Notes under the pieces: generated by a model
Databases searched by the model: none
What the model saw: only the letters and a program-made list of their open reading frames with translations
What the model was told of the DNA's origin: nothing
In this document: positions 8,683 through 21,433 of the stretch, one piece after another
Numbering within the stretch: the stretch's first letter is position 1
How the letters are laid out: each line of letters begins with the position of its first letter
NCBI GenBank assembly: GCA_942159475.1
Contig: OW804096.1
Location: 134,965,285 to 135,029,284, forward strand
Origin: Sthenelais limicola
Taxonomy: Eukaryota; Annelida; Polychaeta; Phyllodocida; Sigalionidae
Direction: 5' to 3'
DNA: 64,000 bases
Program-made: the position numbers and the translations under genes

Positions 8683-11340
8683 CAGATCAAGTCTTCTCTA
8701 ACTGGACTATCTTTATGTTACGAATATTTACAACTTAATAAAATATCATTCAGAATAACTCAAACTAATCCGTTGAGATGTGAGAGATTCGTTGTATTTG
8801 TTTTAAAATTTCATTTCGTTTCGAGCCTTTTTTAAATTTCATTCAAAGGGCATTTATGTGGAAATAATGGTTTGTTTTAAAGTCGATGTTCCCCATGAAA
8901 CTATAAGTCTATTCAATATGTTCCATACAAATCACAAACAATTCCAATGAAATATTATGGTGCCCGGTAGACATAATAGATAACAATATGTGTGATGTCT
9001 AAACCTTATTGTGAATCTACTGGATAGTGACTGACCAGTCAGGTTCAGAAGGCAGTTTTGTTCACCTAAGTCTCAGGGAGTCATTAACACTTTAGCCTTA
9101 GTCTTAGCCTTGCGGTTAAGCTTATCGCTGGATGTGGTATCGAGGAATGTGGGTGTCTGGACCTAACTGTGACCATCTAAATGCAGGGACCACCAGGACA
9201 CCCACCAGGTTTATCATGACGTCACGCTGTTCTAGGCTAATGACTTAATCTATTCTAATTACCTAGCACAGAAAAACAGTCTTTATATTATTGAGAGAAA
9301 AAGCGTCGCGAGACTTAAGTTTATTTCACTGTCATCTACATAATTATACATAAATGAATGAATTCATTATTTGAGAATACTCAAAATGGATGCATGGTTC
9401 TGAAAAGGGTTTTCCAGGTCTTCTACACCCTGTTTGAGACGTACTTAGAGTAAACATGAAAGCGACCCAATGGTAACCCTACAGCGAGCCACTCCAAGTA
9501 GATCTCAACTAGAGTGTAGTATGCACCGTTATCTAACTAGGGAAGGACTAGACAAATTATTCGTCCCCTAGCTCCCAAGCGGGGACGAAGACTTCCCCAT
9601 AGACTTTCCACTGGAAACACAACAGTGACAACTATAGCTGCTCCCAAGAATCTAGCCCTACTACATTCCTTATTTTCTTGGATTTCTAGAGAAATAATTG
9701 GTTTTGATCAATCTAACTAGCGTACACCCATTGATATAAAGGTAATGTTCAATGAACACTCATTTGTTTTATGTGAAATGTGTGTACACTCATGTACACA
9801 CTCATACCAAATATGTCCCGATTTTCAGAAAGCCCCAGTAGCTGGCCGAGTATGGGACTCGGACAGCTAAGCAGGTTAGGGAAGGACATGTGTGACAGGG
9901 TGTAAGTTTGTCATTACTTTTGAGCTGGTATAAATTATAGGTTTGCAAGGGAAGACAAAACACGACCTCACTCCAAGCAATTAATTAGTAAACGTTTTTA
10001 GGGGATGATTAATTAGGGGTAATTAATGACTCTAGTGATGATATGTTGATTACTATAGGTGAAGGCCCCTTTCAGTCAGACCCTTCCAATTATCCTCCCA
10101 AACTTTACAAGCTTTTGGAATTTACTCGCTGCACCACTTTATAAATCTATCATCTGACCCCAAAACAGGAAAATATCATTCCTGGTCAGTCGACCTTTGT
10201 TCTAAATATCTATATATATATATATATGTTCTATGTATATTAGTAAAAAGAAGGAGATATATAGGCCTATACTAATATATAATTAATATCAGCCTATATA
10301 ATAGTCTTAGATTAATATACCTCCCTGGTAATAATAAAATAGTAATAAAATAAATAATATAATAAATTCCTAGCCATCTTGCATGACGACCTATACTCGG
10401 AGCTATGCGTATCCATCACTTAAATATAATCCCATCTATCCATAAATTATAATTAATTAACCCACTTTGTAATGTGGGGTATATATAGTAGACTACTAGT
10501 ATCTATTTAAATGATTTAACATATATCTCGATGTGAAGAGAATTTATAATCAGGACACGACGAAAACCGCCCATGGGGTGAGAGTGTAATTCGTTGGAAA
10601 TAATACCAGAATCCAAACATGTCAACAACAATAATAACGGGCCGAAGCGTGCCATTAGCGCGACTCTATATGACTCCACATGTAGCCGAGGTAGCAGCAC
10701 GGCCGGCCATGCCAGTACTTGCATGCGCTAAATGGGTCAGTTCCACGATACGACGTTACTAGTGGAAATTTACCAAACACACAAACACCAAAAACACACA
10801 ACAGTACATCTTCCATTGCGTTATGAACCACATAACGGGTGTAAAACGCGACTATAAATGTTAACGTACCGTAATATAAGCAGATAAAGTCGGGGGAGCC
10901 GGTAGTTTGGTAATAAAATGGTGAAAATTGTGAAATTGTGTCAGACGCCGCAGAGTGCAGGTACTGGTGTCTGACCCATTTTCACATGTAGGGAGGGGCG
11001 GGGTCATTTGCGGCCGGACTAGCCACTAACTCCCCCCAAACACTCCTAAATAATCCACCAAATACTTAACAATATTAGCCAGAGAAAAGGAGAGAGAAAA
11101 GCCCCGATATACCGGCTGGAAATTATGCATTATATACGGTACAGATTATGATAATTTAGATATAGACGCTCATAAAAACTTGGCGTGGCGACATATGTAA
11201 TTATGACATATGATATGTAAGCATCCGCGCTCTCGAATTCTCAGAGGAATCGGCATTTAAGGGGCTTTAATTTAAGAGAAAGGGATATGGCAGAGTGTAC
11301 TGCGGTGTTTTAGGTAAGAGATTGTGCAGTGATGGGAGGA
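8683..11340. other. AT-rich spacer or intron
   Basis: No coding signal on either strand. A short TA run is at 10208-10226 and AT-rich low complexity at 10240-10370. If gene 1 has its first exon near 11360, this stretch belongs to its intron. Confidence 0.35.
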
Positions 11341-11356
11341 CAGGAGCGGTACTAAC

Positions 11357-11500
11357 CTCAGGAATGAAGGAGAAATTCGCTATAAAGCTGCTAGTGTTTG
11401 TGGTGTCTGCCTTAGGCGGATGTTGTACGCGCGGTGGAGACAGCGCAGTGGGGCCTCAGTGAAGGTAGTCCAGCAGTGAGTAGTTTCCCGCCACAGATTC
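11357..11500 (-). promoter_or_regulatory. Possible non-coding first exon of gene 1
   Basis: On the minus strand a donor-like site TGAG|GTTAGT lies at 11357/11356. It ends a relatively CpG-rich block (11405-11500, including GTACGCGCGGTGG) in otherwise AT-rich DNA. It lies about 8.5 kb upstream of the gene 1 coding exon. This is a position-based guess with no transcript support. Confidence 0.22.
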
Positions 11501-11679
11501 GACTCGCAATTTTAGTTATACACTGTAACACGATCGACGAGTGTAGTCTACTCCCAATCTATGTTGCAGATCAGTCCCAGATCAGTCTGTTCAATGCCCC
11601 AATTTAATTGGTTAATATTCTTATGTGTTTTTCTCCGCTGACAGCGCTGCTCTAGATTAGAATTGAACTTAATTGGGGA

Positions 11680-12310
11680 TTTGCTTGTGCCACTGCGCAA
11701 GTCTGTCACAGTGCATGCTGGGATGGATTCCGATGAAATCTGACATACAAATATTTGGCAACAATTTTATCGAAAATTAAACAAATATTTTCATCAATAT
11801 CATAGCTTTTATAAATGATCTATGAAAACCAAATGCATGATGGGAAAGATGGAAGCTTGTGTTATGGAAACATGTATAATTATAACACATAAATATTGAC
11901 ATTAGAGCATTTATAAATAATCCATGCTGAACATGGCATGTTTTCAAGAGATTTTACACTGGTCCAATTATGGGTACATATGGGTAAAATTCGACAAGAT
12001 TGACATACAACACAGCCCCTAAATCACGGGAGACACTGCGACATGCTCCCCTTTATGTGCGACACACACAGCTTCCAAAAGGCTGATAAAATTTGACATA
12101 AGACATCCTGAAATGTATTAAAAATAGACATGAGACCGTTAATATAATTAATGTTATTGCTTAAAAAGTGACACAAGACAACATTGAATTGTTTTAAAAA
12201 ATGACATGGGACATGGAAAACATTCTTATCATGCGACACTCTGACAGTCATAAAAAATGGGACCCATATATACCCCTAGCATTAGTCCCATAATTCCATG
12301 TGAATCAAGC
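11680..12310 (+). mobile_element. Degenerate MITE family A copy with an internal insert
   Basis: Blocks such as 'gtgcatgctgggatggattc', 'tctgacatacaaatatttgg' and 'ccatgctgaacatggcatg' match 20470-20814 in order. About 320 bp of unrelated, weakly repetitive sequence (about 11955-12275, rich in GACA motifs) interrupts it before 'attagtcccataattccatg'. The right terminal repeat is missing. Confidence 0.75.
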
Positions 12311-12730
12311 GGTGGCCACAGCGGACGGTGTCGGTGGACGGTCACGTTATCTACTTGCACGTCCAATAAATGCCAGATATTAGTAGTACCTTCATCCAGA
12401 CAGTGCTAAATGCTAAAACGAAGTTTATTCCAGCCTAAGACCATGTAGAAGACACACATATTATTCTGAGGGACGTTTAAAGCCATGTGATCATAATTAT
12501 TTCCTTGGGGCTTATGCTAAAAGAGTCCTATACAGCTTATGTCCCAGTATACATCATATTTTCATATACAAACAAAAACTGGACATTGTATGATATCGAT
12601 TTTCTAAGAAAGGAAAGTGTAATATACATGTAATGTGTAATGAATATGTGCATCAATAGACTGGTTCTGGCCCATAAAAGGATACCAACGTCAAAAGGTG
12701 AAATTAATGATGAATTAACTCATTGCTGTT

Positions 12731-13475
12731 AAAGAGATAAACCACAGTTCAACTGGGAAAAAAACTGAAAATAACATTTTGTTTAAACTTTGCCCCGTGA
12801 AAGAACAAGGTTATGTGAATTAAAAAAGCCAATAAAAACAATATGTCATCGGGTTAGTTTTTATTTCAGGGAGCCCTGAAATTTAGGGTTGTTCACTATA
12901 GAAGTCTATGAGAAAAGGACAATTTTTTTCGTTTTTTCAGTATAAAAAAAAAACTGAAAATAACTTTTTCCTAAAAATGTCTATAGTCATAGCTAACATA
13001 TTGCTTTACCCTTTCAAGCAATAAAAAATGGGGGTCACCGACTTTTTAAAAAAGTTATTCAACTGAATCTGCATCCCGATGAGTTAAAAACAGGAATATT
13101 GAAGATTTTCAATGGTAAATAATATCTTTCAAAATTATATTGACACTCTGTTCTTTCATGCATGAGGGTAAACCTGTATAGGGGCTTTGTTTAGAAGAAA
13201 TTTCAACTGAAAAATGTTATTCGTCTGTCTGAAATCTTGGGAAAACTGAGAGAATATCCATTTTCCCCACATACTTCAATACTAAATTTTGGTGGTCTCT
13301 AGAATGAAAAAAAAATAAGCTAAGATCCATTTCTTTTTGCTTTTTGTTATCCCCCAACCACCTTCTTTCTCAAGACGAAGTTTGAAAAAATTATTGTCAC
13401 TCCTTATTTTTCATGCATTAGTTCCTTGAACTCCCACCTGCAGCAGTGCATATGACAGTGGTTTATCTCTTTATG
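12731..13475. mobile_element. MITE family D copy
   Basis: The inverted ends are TAAAGAGATAAACCAC at 12731 and its complement ending near 13475. Internal blocks, including 'cagcagtgcatatgac' and the 'cactatagaagtctatgag' region, match 38626-39203 and 40446-41523. No reading frame. Confidence 0.75.
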
Positions 13476-14629
13476 CAAATGACTATGTATCAATAGACGA
13501 ACATATGACCCAAGGATAAATGTAAGAAATAGGGAGCAATTTGTAATTTTATTGAAATACGCATATGTATCAGTATGAGGGAATAAATGGAAATTTATAT
13601 GAAAAAAAATAAATATAAACTAAATGTCAACTAAATATTGTTCGTCTATTCAGTGAACAATATGGAAGCAAGCAGCAGTTAAATTATTTCAAAACTCACA
13701 CAATGAGATCCAGTTGAAATCAAAATCAAATGCCTGTTTAAGAGCATATGCAGGGAAATCGTGCAAAACAACCCTAATGTCGGGGCCCTCTTTATGAATA
13801 AAATCCCTTTTGATTTAATAATAATATTATGTAGGAAGAAAATACCTTTGCACCAGATCTGCTCCTTCCCATATTTAGAGTACATTGCATCAGAGCTCAT
13901 ATCTGGACTTCAGGGGTGCTGCTAGACTGACTTGACTGCGCATTCTGACTATGGTCCGGCTCCTGCACCTATTCTATTGACTGATTGAAATGTTACAAAA
14001 TTGGATCCAATAAAGCTAATTCAACTCTCCAACATGGACCTTTGCTCTACTATTGTACAGCTAGCAAGATCAACTAGATTCATCATGATCAACGAGACTC
14101 TACATTAACCATTGTTATTAATTATACAACTCCTATAAAGACCGAGTACTTATTTATGGAAAGTCCCGAAGCTCCCAAGAGTGACTTTCACACATAGTAT
14201 TTTTTGTTTTCGAAGCTATTTATAGCTGAGAAAACAAATGAGTCACTATGAAATGTGCCAATCACTGATACTGGATCTACATCTGATAATATTCTTTAGC
14301 TGTCTGTGAGGTGTTTAAGGATGCCTTATCTAATCCTTTTGATCAGGTCCTATTTATCCCACCAAGTCATAGATTTCACACCTAGACGTTATTGAAGGCT
14401 GATTCACAGCCTTTCTAGGTTTAGCCAAGGGAGTTGATTGGCTGTTAGATGCTTCTCCAACCATGATAGGTCTGCAGAAGGCCCTCCCACCTCCCACACC
14501 ATCCCTCTGCCCACCACCCCCCTCACCTGCCTCAGGTGCTCAAATGGACACGGCTGCCCAACACATTTTCTAAATTTTAAAAGCAAGTTACCAACTATTT
14601 AGCCTATAGCCTAGCTTACTACTTTTTTA
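13476..14629. other. Spacer
   Basis: No gene, repeat array or inverted-end element that I can support. Confidence 0.3.
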
Positions 14630-14885
14630 TACAAATTTTTTTTTTTACGACCAACTTTTTTTTTTAGGATTAACTTTTTTTTTTCGACCAACTATTTTTT
14701 ATGACCGTTTTTTTTTCCGACCAACTTTTTTTTACGACCAACTTTTTTTTTTCCGACCAACTTTTTTTAACAATTTTTTTTCCGACCAACTATTTTTTAA
14801 CGACAATTTTTTTCCCGACCAACTATTTTTCAACGACAATTTTTTTTCGACCAACTTTTTTTCTTTTTTTTTTTTTTTTTTCATG
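14630..14885. repeat. T-rich CGACCAACTTTTTT minisatellite, block 1
   Basis: Degenerate units of about 16-19 bp of the form ACGACCAACTTTTTTTT, with variants CGACAATTTTTT and CGACCAACTATTTTTT. The same family resumes at 15300. Confidence 0.9.
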
Positions 14886-15093
14886 CGGTGTTGTAAGTTT
14901 CAAGTTTTATTGTTTATAATAAAGCACTTCCCCCAGTAAAAACAGCAGTTCATGCGGAAACGCAATTTTTATGCGGTGTAAGTTTCAAGTTTTATCTATT
15001 TGCAGCAATCCATACATTATCATATAAGACAACCACAACAACCAGATAGCTAAATTTGATTTGTTAAAATTACAAATCCAATTAGTGTAAGTG

Positions 15094-15290
15094 AGATTTT
15101 TTTTTTTTTTTTAAAGGTTTTATTCAATTTTATCCTGCCGTCGTGGCTTTTACAATTCTAACAGTAAGATAAATCGCGTCCCTCTGATTTTATGATTTTT
15201 TCGGAGTTTTCATTTTTTCTTTCACTCTCACTCCAGCACAATAACATCGATCATTATACTTTCTTGAGTTCACACATGTATTTTTCAACC
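15094..15290 (-). mobile_element. Very short 5'-truncated copy of the L1/Tx1-like LINE
   Basis: It begins with a T-run and 'ttttattcaattttatcctg', then 'ccgtcgtggcttttacaatt'. This is the same 3' end as the longer copy at 15850-15900 (poly-A tail and AATAAA on the minus strand). Confidence 0.6.
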
Positions 15291-15299
15291 TTTGTTACC

Positions 15300-15838
15300 C
15301 TCGACCAACTTTTTTAACGACAATTTTTTTCCCCGACCAACTATTTTTTAACGACCAACGTTTTTTTAACGACAACTTTTTTTTAACGACCAACTTTTTT
15401 TCGATCAACTTTTTACGACCGACTTTTATTCTACGACTGACTTTTTTGAATGACCAACTTTTTTTTAACGACCAACTTTTTTTCAACAGCAATTTTTTCC
15501 CGACCCAACTTTTTTCGACTAACTTTTTACGACCAACTTTTATTTTACGACAACTTTTATTTTACGACAACTTTTTTTAACGACCAACTTTTTTTTTCGA
15601 CCAACTTTTTTCGACTAACTTTTTACGACCAACTTTTATTTTACGACAACTTTTATTTTACGACAACTTTTTTTAACGACCAACTTTTTTTTTCGACCAA
15701 CTTTTTTCGACTAACTTTTTACGACCAACTTTTATTTTACGACAACTTTTTTTAACGACCAACTTTTTTTAACGACCAAGTTTTTTTTAACGACAATTTT
15801 TTTTCCCGACCAACTATTTTTTAACGACAACTATTTTT
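15300..15838. repeat. T-rich CGACCAACTTTTTT minisatellite, block 2, with 96-bp higher order
   Basis: Same units as block 1. Between 15509 and about 15770 five units form a 96-bp higher-order repeat (starts at 15509, 15605 and 15701), almost identical between copies. An open frame here follows the repeat period and is not a gene. Confidence 0.9.
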
Positions 15839-17930
15839 TTTTTTTTATTTTTGAAACATCTTTATTAAACTCTATCCTGCCATCTTGGCTTCTACAATGC
15901 TAAGGGGTATCTGCTGGCATGAATCTTACGACTCTCGCAGTGTTTAATATGAATATTTTCTCCGCCAGCCACCAGGTGGCCCCACTTGTCGGTTATATCT
16001 GATAATATTGAGAACTTTTTCTTTCTTCGTGCAGACCTTACATGGTTTAACTCACTGCTTTACCTATGTAGTAAATACATAATATATTCAAGAAAAAGGG
16101 GTCTTTTGTTCTACAACAATTCGATATTTTCCGTTATGTCGGCTTCTAGACTCCTCCAGAGCCTGTTCTCTTCTTTACTGACCTTCCTTATTCTGTGTGA
16201 GTTGACTATCACTTTACATCGCATTCTCAACTGGTAAAAGGCATATTTAGGGTTTAAATTACCGCCGTCGAACAATTTTTGCCTGTGGATAAAGGCTTTT
16301 ATCTGTAGGAAGATCCAGTTAATGATTTTTGTATTCATATTTGTGTTTTCAATTCCTAACAGTATGTCACTTAATTTTATCTCATATTCATTTCTTCTCC
16401 TACGTATTATTACCCTATTTTTTGCATTCTTATTTAAATAACCAGAATCATATATCATGCGATACACCACTTTCCACAGATCGAGAGTTTTTTCACACAA
16501 TACGAAGAAATGAGCCAAGTCATCCTCGTCATCACAAAGGTTACATTTTCTATCTTTCTTTATCGTTATGTCACATAAATATTTATTGCAGGTAATGATT
16601 TTATGTAGAATTTTGTACTGAAAGGTCTGTATCCTGGTTTCTGTGGATACTTCGTACGGAAGTTTAAAGACCTTTTTCCATTCAATTCCCTGGAATTGTT
16701 GGTCATTTAATCTAAGGATTTCCTGCCATCCGTTTAGCTTTTCTCTTTTGACCTTTCTTTTTAGAACTAAATTATTGTACAAAATTTTGGAATAACAAGT
16801 GGTAATATCTACTTGTGTACCTGCAATTTCAATATTTAGGGTACCTCTCTGAGGTCTATCCCCTTGACATTTCAAAACATTTATCCATTTTACTGGGATG
16901 ATTTCATGCAATATTTTCCAACGTGCACGAGATGGGTAGAAAACATAGTTTTGTATTATTTCATTCATTGACATTATATCTCCCTGTTCGTTAATAACAT
17001 CTCCGACAGCTGTGATACCTCTTTCCTTCCATTTTTCCCAGTCCAGCTGTTTACCTTTACTCTTAATGAGTCTATTATTCCACAACCTTTCTCTTAGTAT
17101 TTCATCCGCGTTTTTTGGTTCAAATTTGTAATAATATCTATTCCAAATTTCAAACAGCTCGACATAAAAATTATTTAGGGCCTTCTTTGGCTTGGATCTC
17201 GACATCATTAGGTTTCCAACATTTCTTCCATGATATTCTTCTAGTGTTTTAAAGCTAGGTGAGTTATGCCCTAGAATTAGCTTCTTAATCCACATTAACC
17301 TGTTTGTTTCGTAGATTTCTTCCAGAAGTCTTAGCCCTAAGCCTCCATTTTCAATCGACTGTGTCAGGAATGGGGCACTAATTTTGCAGTGGGGGCCTTT
17401 CCAAATAAATTTTAAAATAATATCATTGATCTCTTTTATCAATGGCTTCCCAAATGAAATACAGGACATGGCATGTTGAAAAATAGGCATAAGGAATACA
17501 TTGCATATGAGAATTTTACCCTTTAGGGTTAGGAATCTGTTGTTCCATCCGCTTATAATAGATTTTACTCGCGTAATGCTTTCTTCACTATTAATTTTGT
17601 ACAACATTTTTTCATTTCTTGGGTACATCAATGTTATACCAAGCACCTTCATTTTATCCACCCATTCGATTTCTTTTAATCTAGGGTCACAAATAACAAT
17701 ATTACCAATGTTAAAACCTTTGGACTTCGAGGTATTCAACTTCAACCCTGAGGCTAAATAAAAATCATCAATTACTTCAATAGTCTTAACAAGAGATTTT
17801 TCATCGCGCACGGTTATAGAGATATCATCCGCAAATTGTACCAGCTTTGACTGGGAATCCGCTAGTTTGATACCCCTAATATTATCTTCTCTTCTTATTT
17901 TTTCAGCTAGTTTTTCTATAGCTATCGTAA
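15839..17930 (-). mobile_element. 5'-truncated L1/Tx1-like LINE with intact C-terminal frame
   Basis: The minus-strand frame 16111-17934 (607 codons) carries the RT catalytic FADD at residues 34-37 and a following thumb-like region (GLKLNTSKSKGF). It also has a GWNNRFLTLKGKI segment typical of L1-type enzymes and a C-terminal CNLC...H...C zinc motif. A minus-strand AATAAA lies near 15866, with the poly-A tail at 15839-15850. The 12-bp duplication ACAACTATTTTT flanks it at 15827-15838 and 17931-17942, so the 5' truncation happened on insertion. The fingers-palm N-terminus, the endonuclease and ORF1 are absent. The uninterrupted frame suggests a recent insertion. Confidence 0.88.
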
Positions 17931-17942
17931 ACAACTATTTTT

Positions 17943-20469
17943 ACAGCCCTGGCTATTGCGTTGCACACTGTTTCCCTCTTCAAGAATCAAACTACTGTAT
18001 AACTATAAGTTGACATCAGGCACAAATGATTGTGGCTGAGAAAATCGTTTCCAGTGGAAACGCCAAGTATATGAATTAAGTTGACACTGATTACAAAGTT
18101 AAATATGTTAACAGTTGATCAAATCGGTGCATAACTTGATAATTAATTAACTTAGTACTTGTTTTAGCTTAATGCTGCTTGTTGTGTCACAGAGTCGTCA
18201 TCTGTACGATACATGTAATATTTTTCCTCCTTTTTTTGCACATATTACGCCAAACTATATTACTAAGACACCTTTTCCTATCACCGACCAGATATTCCTA
18301 TTCCTGGAACAAATTTCTTCATTACTGAGATATTTTCTCCCATTACAAGAAATCTTTTTACTATTACCACTCCCCTATTACCTATGACCTGTGTCACCTG
18401 CTGCTATGACACATTGCAGTTGGTGCTTTTAAAATATGACAGTGAGGATTTCTTCTTTTTTTGCTCCTTTCCTAAGCGTCATGGATAGACTTGCGCACCT
18501 TGATTAATTTTATTTATTAAACTAATTATTCTTTTACAGAAATGAAATGTATCATATAATAATCAACTTTACTTTGGTCGGATTTCTGGTCTATGAGAAT
18601 AGCCTAAGGGACTCAGTGCTTGTCTACTAGCCACTATTCAGATGCCACATAATAGTATATGAAAATGAACAACTGACTCTGGCATAAGAACAATGGCTAT
18701 GTGTATATCTCTGTGAGAGAAAGAAAAGAAAATATCTCTTCGGATAATAGGATATCCATAAGTCATGTTGATTATGTGTTGGAATATCATAGAAAAGGAA
18801 AATGATATTTGAAAAAGAAAAATGTTGGATATGTTGGATATTTACTATGACACATTTTTATCCTCACAGTCAGAGGACAAAACACTGCCATCTGGCAGAT
18901 CGGCAATAAACTAATTTGCACATAGATTTGGTCATTGTCGCCCCTTGGCTGAATGTAGCAAACAAGAAATAGTTAACAGTGATCAGTTTACATTTATTTA
19001 TTTATATCCGGTTCATGTAGAAGATTGCGTTTCCAAGGGAAACGGAGATTGATGTCAGTCAAATGTAAAGTTCGAGAGGGAGGGATAGTAGGAGGGAGAG
19101 GAAGTGGAGACAGAAAACATGAAATCCCTATCCCATATATGACTGGTCATTCCATGTGATTCTGTTGGTCCCTTTAACACCTTTGCATATGAGGCATCTT
19201 ATTTCGCAACTTGCCACTTTAATTCACACATGGTCTACCCTTTAATTCACACCTAAACGCCATCCCCTCCCCCTCCCAGCCATTACCAGAATGATTCTGA
19301 TCCCATCTGCTGATATCAGAATGAACAGATTCTTCACACTGATATCCAGGATGGGAGGAGCCAAGATGCTATCAATGATTGACAGATCTCACCCCAATCC
19401 ATTTAGATTGATGATAACATCAATCTAAAAAGTGAGCATAGCATCATAGCCAAAATAAAGAATGATTAATAAAAACATGTATATTTTTATCTTTTTCTTT
19501 TTCGTGGTACACTTAAAAGAAAAGATGAAGATGAGGAGTACAACGGTTTGGGTTCAAGCACACAGAAGTTCATAGTAACCTATTTACCTAAATTTCTCCA
19601 CCATCAAAAAATTCATCCCAACACATTTTTTTTAAGCTTTTATTTGTACTGGGTAGTTCAAGTCCCAGCAGTAGGGCTTTTCACTTGCCCCAGATTTCGT
19701 TTGTACAGGATTTCGATATATACAACAAGCGATAAGTCATTAGGCGAAATGTTTGGACCGTAGTGTCGAATATCGCGGCAGTGTTAAATGTATGGAGCTA
19801 TGTATTTCATTTCTTCTCTGTTGTGTACGGTATGGGTCAAAGTGGGAGGAGCTACGATATTTTAGACCCATATTGCCATGTTTGAACCAAACTAGTGTCA
19901 TATCTAACCGACTGTAGTTACTCGTAGTTAGAAATTCATAATAGAGAGTGTATTGCAAGAAGAAAGGCATATGTAAATCTTGATGTCGATATGCTGGAGG
20001 AAGAGAAAGTTTTTGTTGACATATTGAATAAAAGTTGATGTAAAAAAAAAAAAAAAAAGTATTTACAATGATTCCAATTTAGTTTGATATAATGCTTAAC
20101 TTTAGGATACATTCTGTACAAAAAGTGATAAGAGTCTTTAACATTAACATTCATCAGGATAAAATAGGAAAATCTGACAAACTTACAATGGTCTAAAGTT
20201 TTCCTGGTGTTAATTGGTAGATCGTTCAAGATTGCATCTGATCTCAATAGAAATGATCTCGATTTGCAAGTAATGGCTCAGAATGCCCCAATGAAGGCCT
20301 CCAGCATCTCATGGACCAAATCTCTAATGCATGTAAATAGTTTGGACTAACCATCAGCATAAAGCAAACTGAGGTAATGGCTCAGAACTCCACCGTCTAT
20401 AACTATCAATGGCACCAACCTTACTGTAGTTGACAGTTTCAGGTACATGGGTTCACTTATAACAAACAA
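17943..20469. other. Spacer with a retroelement tail
   Basis: No gene seen. At 19620-19690 a T-run plus 'agcttttatttgtactgggt' matches the family F tails at 22668 and 62502, in minus orientation. A short A-run is at 20042-20057. Confidence 0.35.
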
Positions 20470-20814
20470 TAGGGGAGTTGCATGTCTCACTGCGCATGTC
20501 TACTGCAGTGCATGCTGGGATGGATTCTGTTGAAATCTGACATACAAATATTTGGCAATATTTTATCGAAAATTGCAAGAATGTTTTCACCAATATCATA
20601 GCTTGTATAAATCATCTATGAAAACCAAAGGCATGATGGGAAAGATGGAGACTTGTGTTATGGAAACATGTATAACACATGGATATTGACATTAGAACAT
20701 TGATAAATACACCATGCTGAACATGGCATGTTTTCTATAGATTTTAGACTGTACCATTAGTCTCATAATTCCATGCGAATCAAGATTCAAAATGGCGGCT
20801 ATGCAAATCCCCTA
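20470..20814 (+). mobile_element. MITE family A, complete reference copy (345 bp)
   Basis: The ends are GGGGAGTTGCAT and ATGCAAATCCCC, flanked by TA on each side. The body contains 'tgcatgctgggatggattc' and 'caaaatggcggctatgcaaa'. Non-coding. It serves as the reference for the split copy at 3871-6295. Confidence 0.88.
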
Positions 20815-21433
20815 TTGGATGCTTGATGCCGAGATAAACACCAGAATCAGCAAAGCAGCCACTGTGATGTCCTGACTCAGGGGAAAAGTATAGGGAAGGA
20901 AATTGATACTTATTCAGACTCTGAAGCTGGGTGAGATTACATGAATAAACAAAGGTAGTGTGTATAGAGGTGGCACGATAAGCCAGCCCACCGATCCCTG
21001 GTCAGGTAAATTGTTGATGTCCCAGAAAAACTAGTATTTTATCAAAAATCTACAATAGATCAATCAGTGCAATCAAGTTCCCTGCAAAATTCTTCAAAGA
21101 GTAATTCAGAGTCAAATCTCGGAATATATAGAAAAGAAACACTTGATACAAAATCCAATATTGATTATGGCCATCAAAGTCAGTCTTGGGTGCCCACCAT
21201 TTACTTATGACCAGCATTTACAAATACTTCCACATCTGGCATACTTCCACCCAGGAAACGTGATGTTAAAAAAGGAATGATAAAAACATATAACAGCAAT
21301 ACAGTAATATTACACTGGAAAAGGGTGCCTCTCTTTCATGAGAACCATAGCTCTTCCAGATGGTCCCTAGTAAAATATTTATACAACTAACCAGAAAATC
21401 TAACAGGAACAATAAACTGATAAAAAACACCGA
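20815..21433. other. Spacer
   Basis: Unique-looking AT-rich sequence. No gene supported. Confidence 0.3.
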
